Shown piece by piece: positions 1 to 5,619 of a stretch of DNA of 5,619 nt. Each line of letters begins with the position of its first letter. The stretch's first letter is position 1. The notes under the pieces are model-generated. The model was not told the origin of the DNA and searched no databases. It worked only from the letters and a program-made list of their open reading frames with translations. Position numbers and translations under genes: made by a program. The stretch lies in contig JBDNIH010000298.1 in the NCBI GenBank assembly GCA_041688385.1, positions 1 through 5,619 of the forward strand, given 5' to 3'. This DNA is from UBA7662 sp041688385 (lineage in GTDB: Bacteria; Bacteroidota; Bacteroidia; UBA7662).

Positions 1-1060
1 ACGTGCACCGGCGGCCACATCCAACATGGCAACGCTTCCTCCTAAGGTTGCTGCCCAAATTCTGCCTAAACGGTCTTCTGCTAGGGCAAACACGTCACCT
101 TCGCGCATGCCTTCGAGGCGGCTGAAGTGAATAATACTGCCTCGCTCACCATCTTTTCCAGGAATTAGTCGACTAACGCCATATCCTTTTAAGCCCAGAC
201 ACAGCTGGTTGCGGCTGTCCTCAAAAATGGTAAGCACATAATTGCTCGACAAGCCGTGGTTATCGTTGTAGTGTCTGAAAATGTGGCCAGCGTGGCGGGA
301 AAGGCCGTCGCCAAAAGAAGAAATCCAGCTGTTACCTTCTTTATCTTCATGAATGGCGCGGATAAAATTACTGAGCAGCCCGTCTTTTAGGCTGATGTGC
401 CTGAAATTGTTGCCATCGTAAGTACCAATGCCGCCGCCTTAGGCACCTATCCGCAATGCGCCTCGCTTATCGGTTGTCACCACATTAATATAGGATGAGC
501 TCAAGCCCTGTTCAACGCCCAAATACTGGATGTTGTGGGCGGCGTTATCCTTGAGGCGTGCTTGTCCTGCCGGCTCCAGCTGGGGTTGTCGACAAGCCGT
601 GCTTTCGTACTGCAGCGCGCTTAGCTTGCCGGTGGGTATGGTTGTGCCATTTTGCTGGAAGATGGGGGAGGCGTTATCGCCCTCAAATATGAAATCGCGT
701 GCATCGATAGGCGAAGCCGGCATAAGCGCGGGTTCAAAATAGCGGTCGTGCGGTGCCTCAACAACGCTGAGCAAACCGGTATTTCGGCTGCTGGGGCTTT
801 TTATGATCTCGGGATTGAGTGCGTGGCCTTATTACCGGAAAAGTTTTGCCGGTAACCAAGGTGTCGCCCTTTAAATCGTAAAGCGGTCGGACGCGGTCGC
901 CGCTGCGTGGGTTATGGCTAAAGTCGGCATCGAAATTGGCGGCATAACGCTGCGGTGGATTGAAGGCTTCTTGCTGGGTCTCCACCGCCTTTTCGTTGGG
1001 CGAACAAGCCTGCAGTCCGCTAAAAAAGGCGGAACGGAGGTACAGGGTAATGCGCTTCAA
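1..1060 (-). pseudogene. broken propeller-type sensor lipoprotein gene, 5' part only
   Basis: This is the N-terminal part of a Bacteroidota sensor gene with two-component regulator propeller repeats; intact relatives are long sensors that usually end in a signalling domain, which would lie beyond the left edge. Reading starts at a TTG (1060-1058) directly after an in-frame TAA, so the original start may be lost. A lipobox-like LQAC (Cys19) suggests a lipoprotein, though the preceding segment is poorly hydrophobic. A family-like stretch around NFDADF and DLKGDTLVTGK follows. The frame then shifts between about 829 and 815 and continues as ALNPEIIKSPSS and onward. Repeat motifs NIQYLGVEQGLSSSYINV, DGLLSNFIRAIHEDKEGNSW, HGLSSNYVLTIFEDSRNQL and GDVFALAEDRLGRIWAA are readable. 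A TAA at 439-441 interrupts repeat 1 (GALRIGA-stop-GGG, where relatives have roughly WIGTYGGG). After it the same frame stays open for 146 codons to base 1. Sequencing error could explain one lesion; two lesions plus the Trp-to-Arg change favour real decay. Confidence 0.8.
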
Positions 1061-1229
1061 GGTTTAGTTCTGTTGCTCAAAGAACGATGAGCAAATTAGC
1101 GAAACTTTCTGACAGGGGTTTTGTCACGATGTTGTATAGCCTTGTCGCAAAGTTGCTGGAGCAGCAATTTAGTTGCACACAACAGCAATATGGGGGTGTG
1201 AACCCACAATTAGGTTGGCTTTTTCCTAA
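1061..1229. other. non-coding gap between two broken genes
   Basis: No convincing gene is seen here on either strand. Minus-strand translation continues neither the HNH fragment (no His-rich HNH motif appears) nor a signal peptide for the sensor gene. A weak 6-bp inverted repeat, ATTAGG/CCTAAT with a 10-base spacer (1209-1214 and 1225-1230), overlaps the end of the HNH fragment; I do not assign it a role. Confidence 0.5.
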
Positions 1230-1721
1230 TCAACCCCTAAAGCTTTCCTCCCTATGTTCCCGCAGAAAGAGCGGATTGAGGTGGTAGCTGCTCCGTTCGG
1301 GATTGGCAAACGCCTGAAAATAGGCCTCATCTAGACGTTCATAAACCACCGATGCTTGCAAGCCCGACAAACTGCGGACGGAATAGGAGGAAGTAGTTGG
1401 TATCTTTTTACCTTGGTACGTTACCAGCTCCCAAAAGGGCTCCAGCTTCATATGGTAAAATGGCAAAGCGAAATTGGGCGTATGCGGCGTAATCACCAAT
1501 TTGGCCCGTAGTGCCCGGAACGCCAGTAACTAATCCCCGCTTATCGGTAATTAATCCTCGCTCCTCCAATTCTAGCACCGCCAAAAGCAGTATGGGTTTG
1601 TGGGGAGTGCCGCCGAAACTTTTGGAGCGATTGAGGTGGGGGAGTATGGGAAATGTATTTAATAACTTGATTTCAAGGCACTTTAAATGAACTAAAACCG
1701 CTCGACGGAACTAAACGGCAT
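1230..1721 (-). pseudogene. decayed N-terminal fragment of an HNH-endonuclease-family protein
   Basis: Minus-strand pieces in three frames join into the conserved N-terminal domain of a family of HNH endonucleases that includes McrA-like, modification-directed enzymes. An ATG at 1721-1719 with a good ribosome binding site starts MPFSSVERF and hits a stop. After a frameshift the reading continues from about 1677 with NTFPILPHLNRSKSFGG, then TPHKPILLLAVLELEERG and LITDKRG, which is the hallmark PHKPxLLLA segment. Another shift near 1520-1545 leads to LLAFRALRAKLVITPHTPNF, ALPFYHMKLEPFWELV and SYSVRSLSGLQASVVYERLDEAYF. It ends at a TGA at 1232-1230. The C-terminal HNH nuclease domain is absent, so no active nuclease can be made. 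Base composition resembles the sensor pseudogene rather than the AT-rich cassette to the right. The family call rests on recall of conserved motifs, not on an alignment. Confidence 0.72.
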
Positions 1722-1727
1722 TTTGTA

Positions 1728-1733
1728 CTCCTT
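1728..1733 (-). promoter_or_regulatory. fossil ribosome binding site of the HNH fragment
   Basis: The minus strand reads AAGGAG here, six bases before the ATG at 1721-1719. It is a good Shine-Dalgarno match with normal spacing, and it places the original start of the decayed HNH gene. The AT-rich cassette must therefore begin upstream of this site, between about 1734 and the endonuclease stop codon at 1791. Confidence 0.55.
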
Positions 1734-1767
1734 CAGCACTAACAACCTATTTGGAAAGGCAAATAAG

Positions 1768-1787
1768 ATTGAATAAAGGTATTCAAT
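1768..1787 (-). terminator. candidate terminator hairpin after the endonuclease gene
   Basis: A perfect 8-bp inverted repeat ATTGAATA / TATTCAAT with a 4-base loop lies three bases beyond the TAA of the endonuclease gene, where the methyltransferase-endonuclease transcript would end. The stem is AT-rich and the tract after it on the minus strand (CTTATTTGCC) is only partly T-rich, so termination may be weak. Position and symmetry support the call; strength is inferred. Confidence 0.42.
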
Positions 1788-1790
1788 AAA

Positions 1791-3266
1791 TTAAATCGAA
1801 TTACATTTTGCAATAACTTCCTGCATCCGTCCCAAAACCCGAGAATGTATTTCATCTCTAATGTAGCTGCCAGAAAACCAAAACGAGTGCTTAGTATATT
1901 CTTCAAGGCTTGAAACTTTATCTCTTACTGGCAAAGGAAATGTGTCATATGAATTCGTTGCATGCGGTCTAATATGGATAGCATTTGATTTAATTGCAGG
2001 AAAGGTAGTCTTCCTGCTAATTTTATTTCCTTTTCGACTTATTTCTTTTACGATATTCCCTTTTGAAATAAGCAGCTTAAGAGTGTCCCATGTTTTATTC
2101 GCACTTTGCAAGTCGGTATAGTTCATCTTCCAAAATCCAAGGGACTCCAAGTAAAGGTTATTATTTAAATCATATTTAAAAAAGACAAATAGGTACTTGC
2201 TCTCCAATTGTCCTTTGAGCTCAGAATCATTCCATTCTTCTGCATAAATTTCTTCATACTTAAACGCAGGTAAGGAGGTTGATTCTGCAGGTCTATTGTT
2301 CGATTTTAAGCGAACTGTTTTGATAATTATATCTGATTTTGCAAATTCTTCAATATATTTTTCCACTGACTTACCAATTGGAACTTCGAATATTGAATTT
2401 AATATCAACTTTACTAATCTTGAATGGTAATTTTTACTCTTACTAAATTTTGAAGAATCTATTTTTAGTTTTTTAATTAGGTCTTTTTCTCCAAGTCCAA
2501 GTAAATGGATGAATTTTAATGTGACTATCTCTTCAATAGTATACTTTTCAACCAGCTTGGGGTTTGTTATTAACCGCCCGTATTTTTCAGTCTTGTGTGA
2601 TGAAAGAGTTGCAATTATATTATTTAGATAGCCCTGTTTAAGGCTGAAGGCTCGTTGCATTGCTGGTAATGCACTATTTGGTTGGCGTCGAAGGCTGTTA
2701 CTGTTGGCCCCTTTTGTACATGCACCTAAATAAAAAGTATCTCCTTCGGAAATTTCATGTGCTATCCCATCTTGAACTTTCCCTTGAATAATTAGCCAAT
2801 CTCGTTGAATAACTGTTAAATCAATTATCGGGAACCGCCATTCGCCAACTATTTTGATGACAAAATCTAAAACAGAAATATCGGTTTTGTGGAGAAAAAA
2901 AACTAAAAGTAGATAATTATTCTTTTTCCAAAAATCACTAGTTTCGAATTTTTGGTCAATTAATTTATCGTAATTAATAATATTTAATACTAATCTTTCT
3001 TTTGCAACTAATTGTGTGTTTTTATTAATATATTTTAGTGGAGAAGATTTTAGTTCAATTCCAACTTCTTCAAAATCTGGTTTAGGTGAGGAGTTTGGAT
3101 TATAACCGAAATAGAGTTTTTCTAAAAATTGGCCAAAACTTCCTTTTCCCATAAAGCTGCCCAAATCTTTATTTAGTCCACATATTTCACGAAGGGACTT
3201 GTTTTCTAGTCTTTTAGCATACTCAATTATGGATGATTTGTCTAACCTGTTGTATTGTATCGACAT
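1791..3266 (-). CDS. type II restriction endonuclease, Sau3AI/MutH family
   Basis: This 491-residue protein is predicted to cut unmethylated DNA, with GATC the expected target by analogy to Sau3AI; the length is close to that of Sau3AI (about 490 residues). The N-terminal catalytic domain has the MutH-type pattern: GKGSFGQFLEKLYFG (about residues 40-54, with Glu49), PDFEEVGIELK giving Asp64, Glu71 and Lys73, and AKERLVLNIINYD with Lys89. The C-terminal half carries ALPAFKYEEIYAEEW, SLGFWKM and HIRPHATNSYDTFPLP, matching the second, MutH-like domain that in Sau3AI has a DNA-binding or allosteric role rather than catalysis. The start chosen is the ATG at 3266-3264, six bases after AAAGGA; a TTG two codons upstream is possible. 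The gene overlaps the end of the methyltransferase gene by 44 bases in another frame, pointing to one operon with coupled translation and methyltransferase made first. All catalytic residues appear present, so activity is likely. Confidence 0.9.
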   Translation of the reverse strand: MSIQYNRLDKSSIIEYAKRLENKSLREICGLNKDLGSFMGKGSFGQFLEKLYFGYNPNSSPKPDFEEVGIELKSSPLKYINKNTQLVAKERLVLNIINYDKLIDQKFETSDFWKKNNYLLLVFFLHKTDISVLDFVIKIVGEWRFPIIDLTVIQRDWLIIQGKVQDGIAHEISEGDTFYLGACTKGANSNSLRRQPNSALPAMQRAFSLKQGYLNNIIATLSSHKTEKYGRLITNPKLVEKYTIEEIVTLKFIHLLGLGEKDLIKKLKIDSSKFSKSKNYHSRLVKLILNSIFEVPIGKSVEKYIEEFAKSDIIIKTVRLKSNNRPAESTSLPAFKYEEIYAEEWNDSELKGQLESKYLFVFFKYDLNNNLYLESLGFWKMNYTDLQSANKTWDTLKLLISKGNIVKEISRKGNKISRKTTFPAIKSNAIHIRPHATNSYDTFPLPVRDKVSSLEEYTKHSFWFSGSYIRDEIHSRVLGRMQEVIAKCNSI

Positions 3267-4533
3267 GAGCAATCCTTTCAGCTAAAGCTAAACCAATCTT
3301 CTCAATTATCCCAACAACCAATGCATTCCCCATAAAAAATGCGCGCTTTGTATCAGAAATCCCTTCCAATTTAGTATGGTTGTCTGGGAACATATTGAGT
3401 CGTTCTAACTCTACTGGTGATAAACGCCTATGTCCTTTTGGGGTAAGTATTACATGTTTAAAACGAGAAGGGGACTTACCTCCTTCACCCGTAATAATTG
3501 TACGGGATGGCTTATCTAGAGCATCTGGAAATATCATGCCGCCTTCTGCGTAATGGTATTCGAAGCCGGCAGCATTTTTTCGAAGTTCTTTTTTAGCCCC
3601 TTTTAAATAGAACCATTTATCTAGTTCATTTTTTCCAATAAAATAATCCTGCGTTACTTCCCCGTTCTGAATTAAATCTCCTAAAACAGTAAAATCCCCA
3701 TCATAATTGGGGGTTACTTTGAAGATGGTAACACTACCATTTATCATTACCCCAGCATTCTCAAATGGACTAGTCGTTTGGTCTTTATTGAAATTCGCTG
3801 AAATACTTACTATGTCACCTTCAAGTTGAAATGATTTGGCTGCGGTTAGTTTTTCAATTCGGGCAGGTAATGCTTGACCCAAAACGCCTTCTTCCAATAT
3901 CCAAGTTTTAGGCGTCGTGTTTTGAATTGCTTCACCAATTGCGGTACTATTTAAATAAGCAATTATGAATATGCGGCGACGACGTTGCGGCATGCCAAAT
4001 TCGGCAGCGTTTATAATTCGCCATTCTACAGAATAGCCTAAATCGCTCAAACTTTTAAGTATAATTGCGAAATCTCGTCCCCTTTGACCGGAAGGAGAAA
4101 TTAAAAGTCTATCGACATTCTCAAGAAACAAATACTTTGGCTTGACCACTTTTTCATTAAGAATTTTATGGATTGACCACCATAGGACTCCTTTTTTCCC
4201 AATCAAACCTTTAGAGTTTTTTAAAGTTGTGGCAACTGAATAATCCTGACATGGAAATCCACCAACCAATAAGTCATGGTTTGGGATTAGATTGATGTCA
4301 ACTTGGGCAATGTCTTCGTTAGAGTGTTCAGCGGAACTCCATCTATTCTCATATACCTTAGAAGCATGTTGTGCTTTGGTGGAGGGCTCCCACTGGTTAC
4401 TCCAAACCACTTCAAAAGGAGAATTAAGTTTCTTAGTATATTGAGAAGTTGCAGACATGCCCCTCCAGCCTTCCAGGCCAAGTCTGAAGCCTCCAACACC
4501 AGCAAATAACTCGATAACTTTAATTTTTTTCAT
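3223..4533 (-). CDS. DNA (cytosine-5) methyltransferase of a type II R-M system
   Basis: This 436-residue enzyme transfers a methyl group from S-adenosylmethionine to carbon 5 of cytosine and protects host DNA from the adjoining endonuclease. All hallmark motifs are present in order: motif I FAGVGGFRLGLE (residues 10-21, SAM binding), motif IV GGFPCQDYS (91-99, with catalytic Cys95), motif VI ENVD (138-141), motif VIII QRRRRIF (183-189), motif IX RTIITGEGG (344-352) followed by HRRLSPVELERLNMFP, and motif X MGNALV (401-406). The target recognition region lies roughly between residues 200 and 340. The pairing with a Sau3AI-like endonuclease suggests GATC with the C methylated, as for M.Sau3AI; this is inference. 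The ATG start is fixed by an in-frame TAA two codons upstream. No strong Shine-Dalgarno is seen, which is common in Bacteroidota. The gene is first in the operon and overlaps the endonuclease gene by 44 bases. No controller gene is visible. Confidence 0.96.
   Translation of the reverse strand: MKKIKVIELFAGVGGFRLGLEGWRGMSATSQYTKKLNSPFEVVWSNQWEPSTKAQHASKVYENRWSSAEHSNEDIAQVDINLIPNHDLLVGGFPCQDYSVATTLKNSKGLIGKKGVLWWSIHKILNEKVVKPKYLFLENVDRLLISPSGQRGRDFAIILKSLSDLGYSVEWRIINAAEFGMPQRRRRIFIIAYLNSTAIGEAIQNTTPKTWILEEGVLGQALPARIEKLTAAKSFQLEGDIVSISANFNKDQTTSPFENAGVMINGSVTIFKVTPNYDGDFTVLGDLIQNGEVTQDYFIGKNELDKWFYLKGAKKELRKNAAGFEYHYAEGGMIFPDALDKPSRTIITGEGGKSPSRFKHVILTPKGHRRLSPVELERLNMFPDNHTKLEGISDTKRAFFMGNALVVGIIEKIGLALAERIAHVDTIQQVRQIIHN
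3273..3278 (-). promoter_or_regulatory. ribosome binding site deciding the endonuclease start
   Basis: The minus strand reads AAAGGA, six bases before the ATG at 3266-3264. This favours that ATG over the TTG at 3272-3270, which would touch the motif. The site lies inside the methyltransferase coding sequence, so endonuclease translation depends on the same message. Confidence 0.6.
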
Positions 4534-4546
4534 GTTTTAAGGTGAG

Positions 4547-4559
4547 TTAACAAAGTTAA
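4547..4559. repeat. small inverted repeat over the methyltransferase promoter
   Basis: TTAAC-AAA-GTTAA is a perfect 5-bp inverted repeat with a 3-base spacer, and it covers the candidate -7 element. It could be an operator for autoregulation, since some cytosine-5 methyltransferases repress their own promoter, but it is short and AT-rich and may be chance. Confidence 0.3.
4551..4558 (-). promoter_or_regulatory. candidate -7 promoter element for the methyltransferase operon
   Basis: The minus strand reads TAACTTTG, an exact match to the Bacteroidota -7 consensus TAnnTTTG, 17 bases before the methyltransferase ATG. The expected upstream TTTG element is only approximate (TTTC, with spacing slightly long). 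Transcription from here would give a leader of about ten bases, consistent with the missing Shine-Dalgarno. Confidence 0.5.
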
Positions 4560-4656
4560 TGTATTATCGAGCGAACTCTTGAAATTAGTGAACAGAAAAT
4601 ACAAAGTACAATTGATTATTCTAAATTAGCTGAGTAAAGGGGAATTCTTTTAATCT

Positions 4657-5493
4657 ATGAGCGAATGGTCTGACCCAGAAGTTGAATTAGTAGTTTCAGA
4701 CTACTTTGAAATGCTTTTGAAAGAAATTTCAGGTTTACCTCTAAATAAAACCAAACATAGAAGCAGGTTAATCCCTCAACTTAACAATCGTTCTTCTGGC
4801 TCTGTTGAGTTCAAACGCCAAAATATTGGTGCTGTATTAATAAAACTTGGTCAACCCTATATTGCAGGGTATTGGCCCTTATATAATTATCAGGGGAAAC
4901 TTGAAGTTGTGGTTATTGACTACTTGATTAGACATTCAGAAGTAGAAAAACTATTTCAAAGGTTTGCGGATTCTGATACTATACAATCCCCCAAAATTCT
5001 TGAATTCGGCAACTTCTTAGTTCCTGGTCCTCTTGAAGCTAATTTGATTGAGAATCCAAAAGTGGCCTTTACAAGGGCCCCTGTTAAAACAAATTTTTTA
5101 GAAGTAGAACAACGAAACAGAAAATTGGGATTTCTTGGTGAAGAAATTGTCATGCGATTTGAACGCTGGAATCCAATACGTAAAGGCAAGGAGTCGTTTG
5201 CCGACGATATACGATGGGTTTCAATGGAGGATGGAGATGGGGCTGGATTTGATATTCTATCGCGTAATCTTGATGGCACGGATAAGTATATAGAAGTTAA
5301 AACAACCAAACATGGCAAGAACACTCCGATTTTCTTTTCCCGAAACGAAGGGTTGTTTTCTCAGCAAAAATCAAATGCTTTTCACCTTTATCGTTTGTTC
5401 AATTTTGAGAAAGTTCCTCAGATGTTTGTAAGAAAAGGCCCTTTAGACACCATTTGCACTTCTCTCCCAATAACTTTTAAGGGTTTTTTTTAA
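4657..5493 (+). CDS. DUF3883-domain protein, predicted PD-(D/E)XK-like nuclease
   Basis: This 278-residue protein looks full length for a two-domain defence-associated family. The N-terminal domain (about residues 3-90) has WSDPEVELVVSDYFEMLLKE, LNKTKHRSRLIPQLNNRS, SVEFKRQNIGAVL and PYIAGYWPLYNYQ; I recall this block as a typical partner of DUF3883 and of some nucleases, with no biochemical role known to me. The C-terminal DUF3883 (NO VEIN-type) domain (about 150-278) has RNRKLGFLGEEIVMRFE (Glu162/Glu163), GDGAGFDILSRN (Asp199), KYIEVKTTK (Glu213 and Lys215) and FFSRNEGLFSQQKSNAFHLY. The Asp...Glu-x-Lys pattern fits a PD-(D/E)XK nuclease fold. The ATG is bounded by an in-frame TAA two codons upstream and fits the family N-terminus. 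Divergent orientation from the methyltransferase suggests a separately controlled effector or accessory nuclease; that role is inference. No membrane segment or signal peptide is seen. Confidence 0.85.
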   Translation: MSEWSDPEVELVVSDYFEMLLKEISGLPLNKTKHRSRLIPQLNNRSSGSVEFKRQNIGAVLIKLGQPYIAGYWPLYNYQGKLEVVVIDYLIRHSEVEKLFQRFADSDTIQSPKILEFGNFLVPGPLEANLIENPKVAFTRAPVKTNFLEVEQRNRKLGFLGEEIVMRFERWNPIRKGKESFADDIRWVSMEDGDGAGFDILSRNLDGTDKYIEVKTTKHGKNTPIFFSRNEGLFSQQKSNAFHLYRLFNFEKVPQMFVRKGPLDTICTSLPITFKGFF

Positions 5494-5551
5494 GTCGGTC
5501 TTTAACGAGTTGATTTCCTTTTAATAAGATAGGAGATTATCGGTTTCGTCT

Positions 5552-5568
5552 TGATTTAGGTTAAATCA
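5552..5568. repeat. 7-bp inverted repeat downstream of the DUF3883 gene
   Basis: TGATTTA-GGT-TAAATCA is a perfect 7-bp inverted repeat with a 3-base spacer, 58 bases past the DUF3883 stop and about 17 bases before the promoter-like TATCTTTA. It could be a weak terminator of the DUF3883 transcript or an operator for the next gene. Only two more T residues follow before a G, so a classical intrinsic terminator is doubtful. Confidence 0.35.
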
Positions 5569-5584
5569 TTTGCTGGTTCCCTCG

Positions 5585-5592
5585 TATCTTTA
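5585..5592 (+). promoter_or_regulatory. candidate promoter for a gene beyond the right edge
   Basis: TATCTTTA followed by CCCCCGAT closely resembles the Bacteroidota -7 element TAnnTTTG, missing only the final G, and its TATCTTT core is common in that phylum. No good TTTG is found at the usual distance upstream; TTTG at 5569-5572 is too close. It would start a rightward transcript near base 5600, outside the DUF3883 transcription unit. Confidence 0.4.
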
Positions 5593-5605
5593 CCCCCGAT
5601 CCCCT

Positions 5606-5615
5606 AAAAAGGAAA
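5606..5615 (+). promoter_or_regulatory. possible ribosome binding site at the window end
   Basis: AAAAAGGAAA lies just after the promoter-like element and four bases before the right edge. A start codon would be expected within about ten bases beyond the window. The call is tentative because the gene itself is not visible. Confidence 0.3.
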
Positions 5616-5619
5616 CCAC

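Larger units (their letters stand above)
4534..4656. promoter_or_regulatory. shared intergenic region of divergent genes
   Basis: This 123-base AT-rich region separates the methyltransferase operon (leftward) from the DUF3883 gene (rightward) and must hold both promoters. Leftward, TAACTTTG at 4558-4551 is a good -7 match. Rightward, the best candidate is TAAATTAG (4622-4629), one mismatch from TAnnTTTG, with no clear upstream element. AAAGGGG (4636-4642) is the only ribosome-binding-like run before the DUF3883 start, and its spacing of 14 bases is long. Confidence 0.55.

Noticed and set aside
530..855. Plus-strand open frames at 530-742 and 652-855
   Set aside because: They lie opposite clearly recognisable minus-strand sensor repeats, show no family motifs and are best explained as antisense shadows.
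1201..1235. Hairpin-like ATTAGG/CCTAAT as a terminator for the HNH fragment
   Set aside because: The stem is only 6 bp with a 10-base loop and no T-run follows on the minus strand.
1087..1287. Plus-strand open frame of 66 codons between the two broken genes
   Set aside because: Its translation is low-complexity and unrecognisable, it runs into the antisense of the HNH fragment, and no good ribosome binding site precedes it.
4287..4509. Short open frames on both strands inside the 5' part of the methyltransferase gene
   Set aside because: They overlap a stretch encoding conserved methyltransferase residues and have no recognisable content of their own.
4956..5324. Minus-strand open frame of 122 codons opposite the DUF3883 gene
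   Set aside because: It is antisense to the conserved DUF3883 domain and its translation resembles no known family.
1762..5530. AATAAGAT present on both sides of the cassette (1762-1769 and 5523-5530), as a possible target-site duplication
   Set aside because: Eight bases of AT-rich sequence can recur by chance between two AT-rich flanks, and no integrase, transposase or terminal inverted repeat supports an insertion at these points.
5494..5619. Possible RNA gene or terminator in the right flank
   Set aside because: No cloverleaf or GC-rich stem with a T-run is seen; only the AT-rich inverted repeat and a promoter-like element can be supported.

Overview
The window looks like a chromosomal accessory region of a member of the Bacteroidota, probably a Cytophaga- or Chitinophaga-like bacterium. 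The evidence is a broken lipoprotein-type sensor gene with two-component regulator propeller repeats, a family typical of that phylum, and promoter elements of the TAnnTTTG / TATCTTT type. The genus cannot be fixed from the sequence.

Layout. Positions 1-1060 (minus strand) hold the N-terminal part of a propeller sensor gene broken by a frameshift and an in-frame TAA; it runs off the left edge. Positions 1230-1721 (minus) hold a decayed N-terminal fragment of an HNH-endonuclease-type protein that still has its ribosome binding site and start codon. Base composition then changes abruptly, and positions 1791-5493 form a markedly AT-richer cassette of three intact genes. Two are on the minus strand and overlap: a DNA cytosine-5 methyltransferase (3223-4533) and, after it, a Sau3AI/MutH-family restriction endonuclease (1791-3266). 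The third is divergent: a DUF3883-domain protein with a PD-(D/E)XK-like nuclease signature (4657-5493). The last 126 bases contain an inverted repeat and a promoter-like element, probably serving a gene just beyond the right edge.

How it works together. The methyltransferase and endonuclease make a complete type II restriction-modification system. By family the target is predicted to be GATC with cytosine-5 methylation. A hand scan supports this: GATC does not occur between 809 and 5597, although CATG, which has the same base composition, occurs about fifteen times in the cassette. The DUF3883 protein shares the 123-base intergenic region with the methyltransferase and may be an accessory nuclease or second effector, so the whole may be a three-gene defence module. 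The two broken genes on the left mark an old accessory or defence region next to which the cassette sits.
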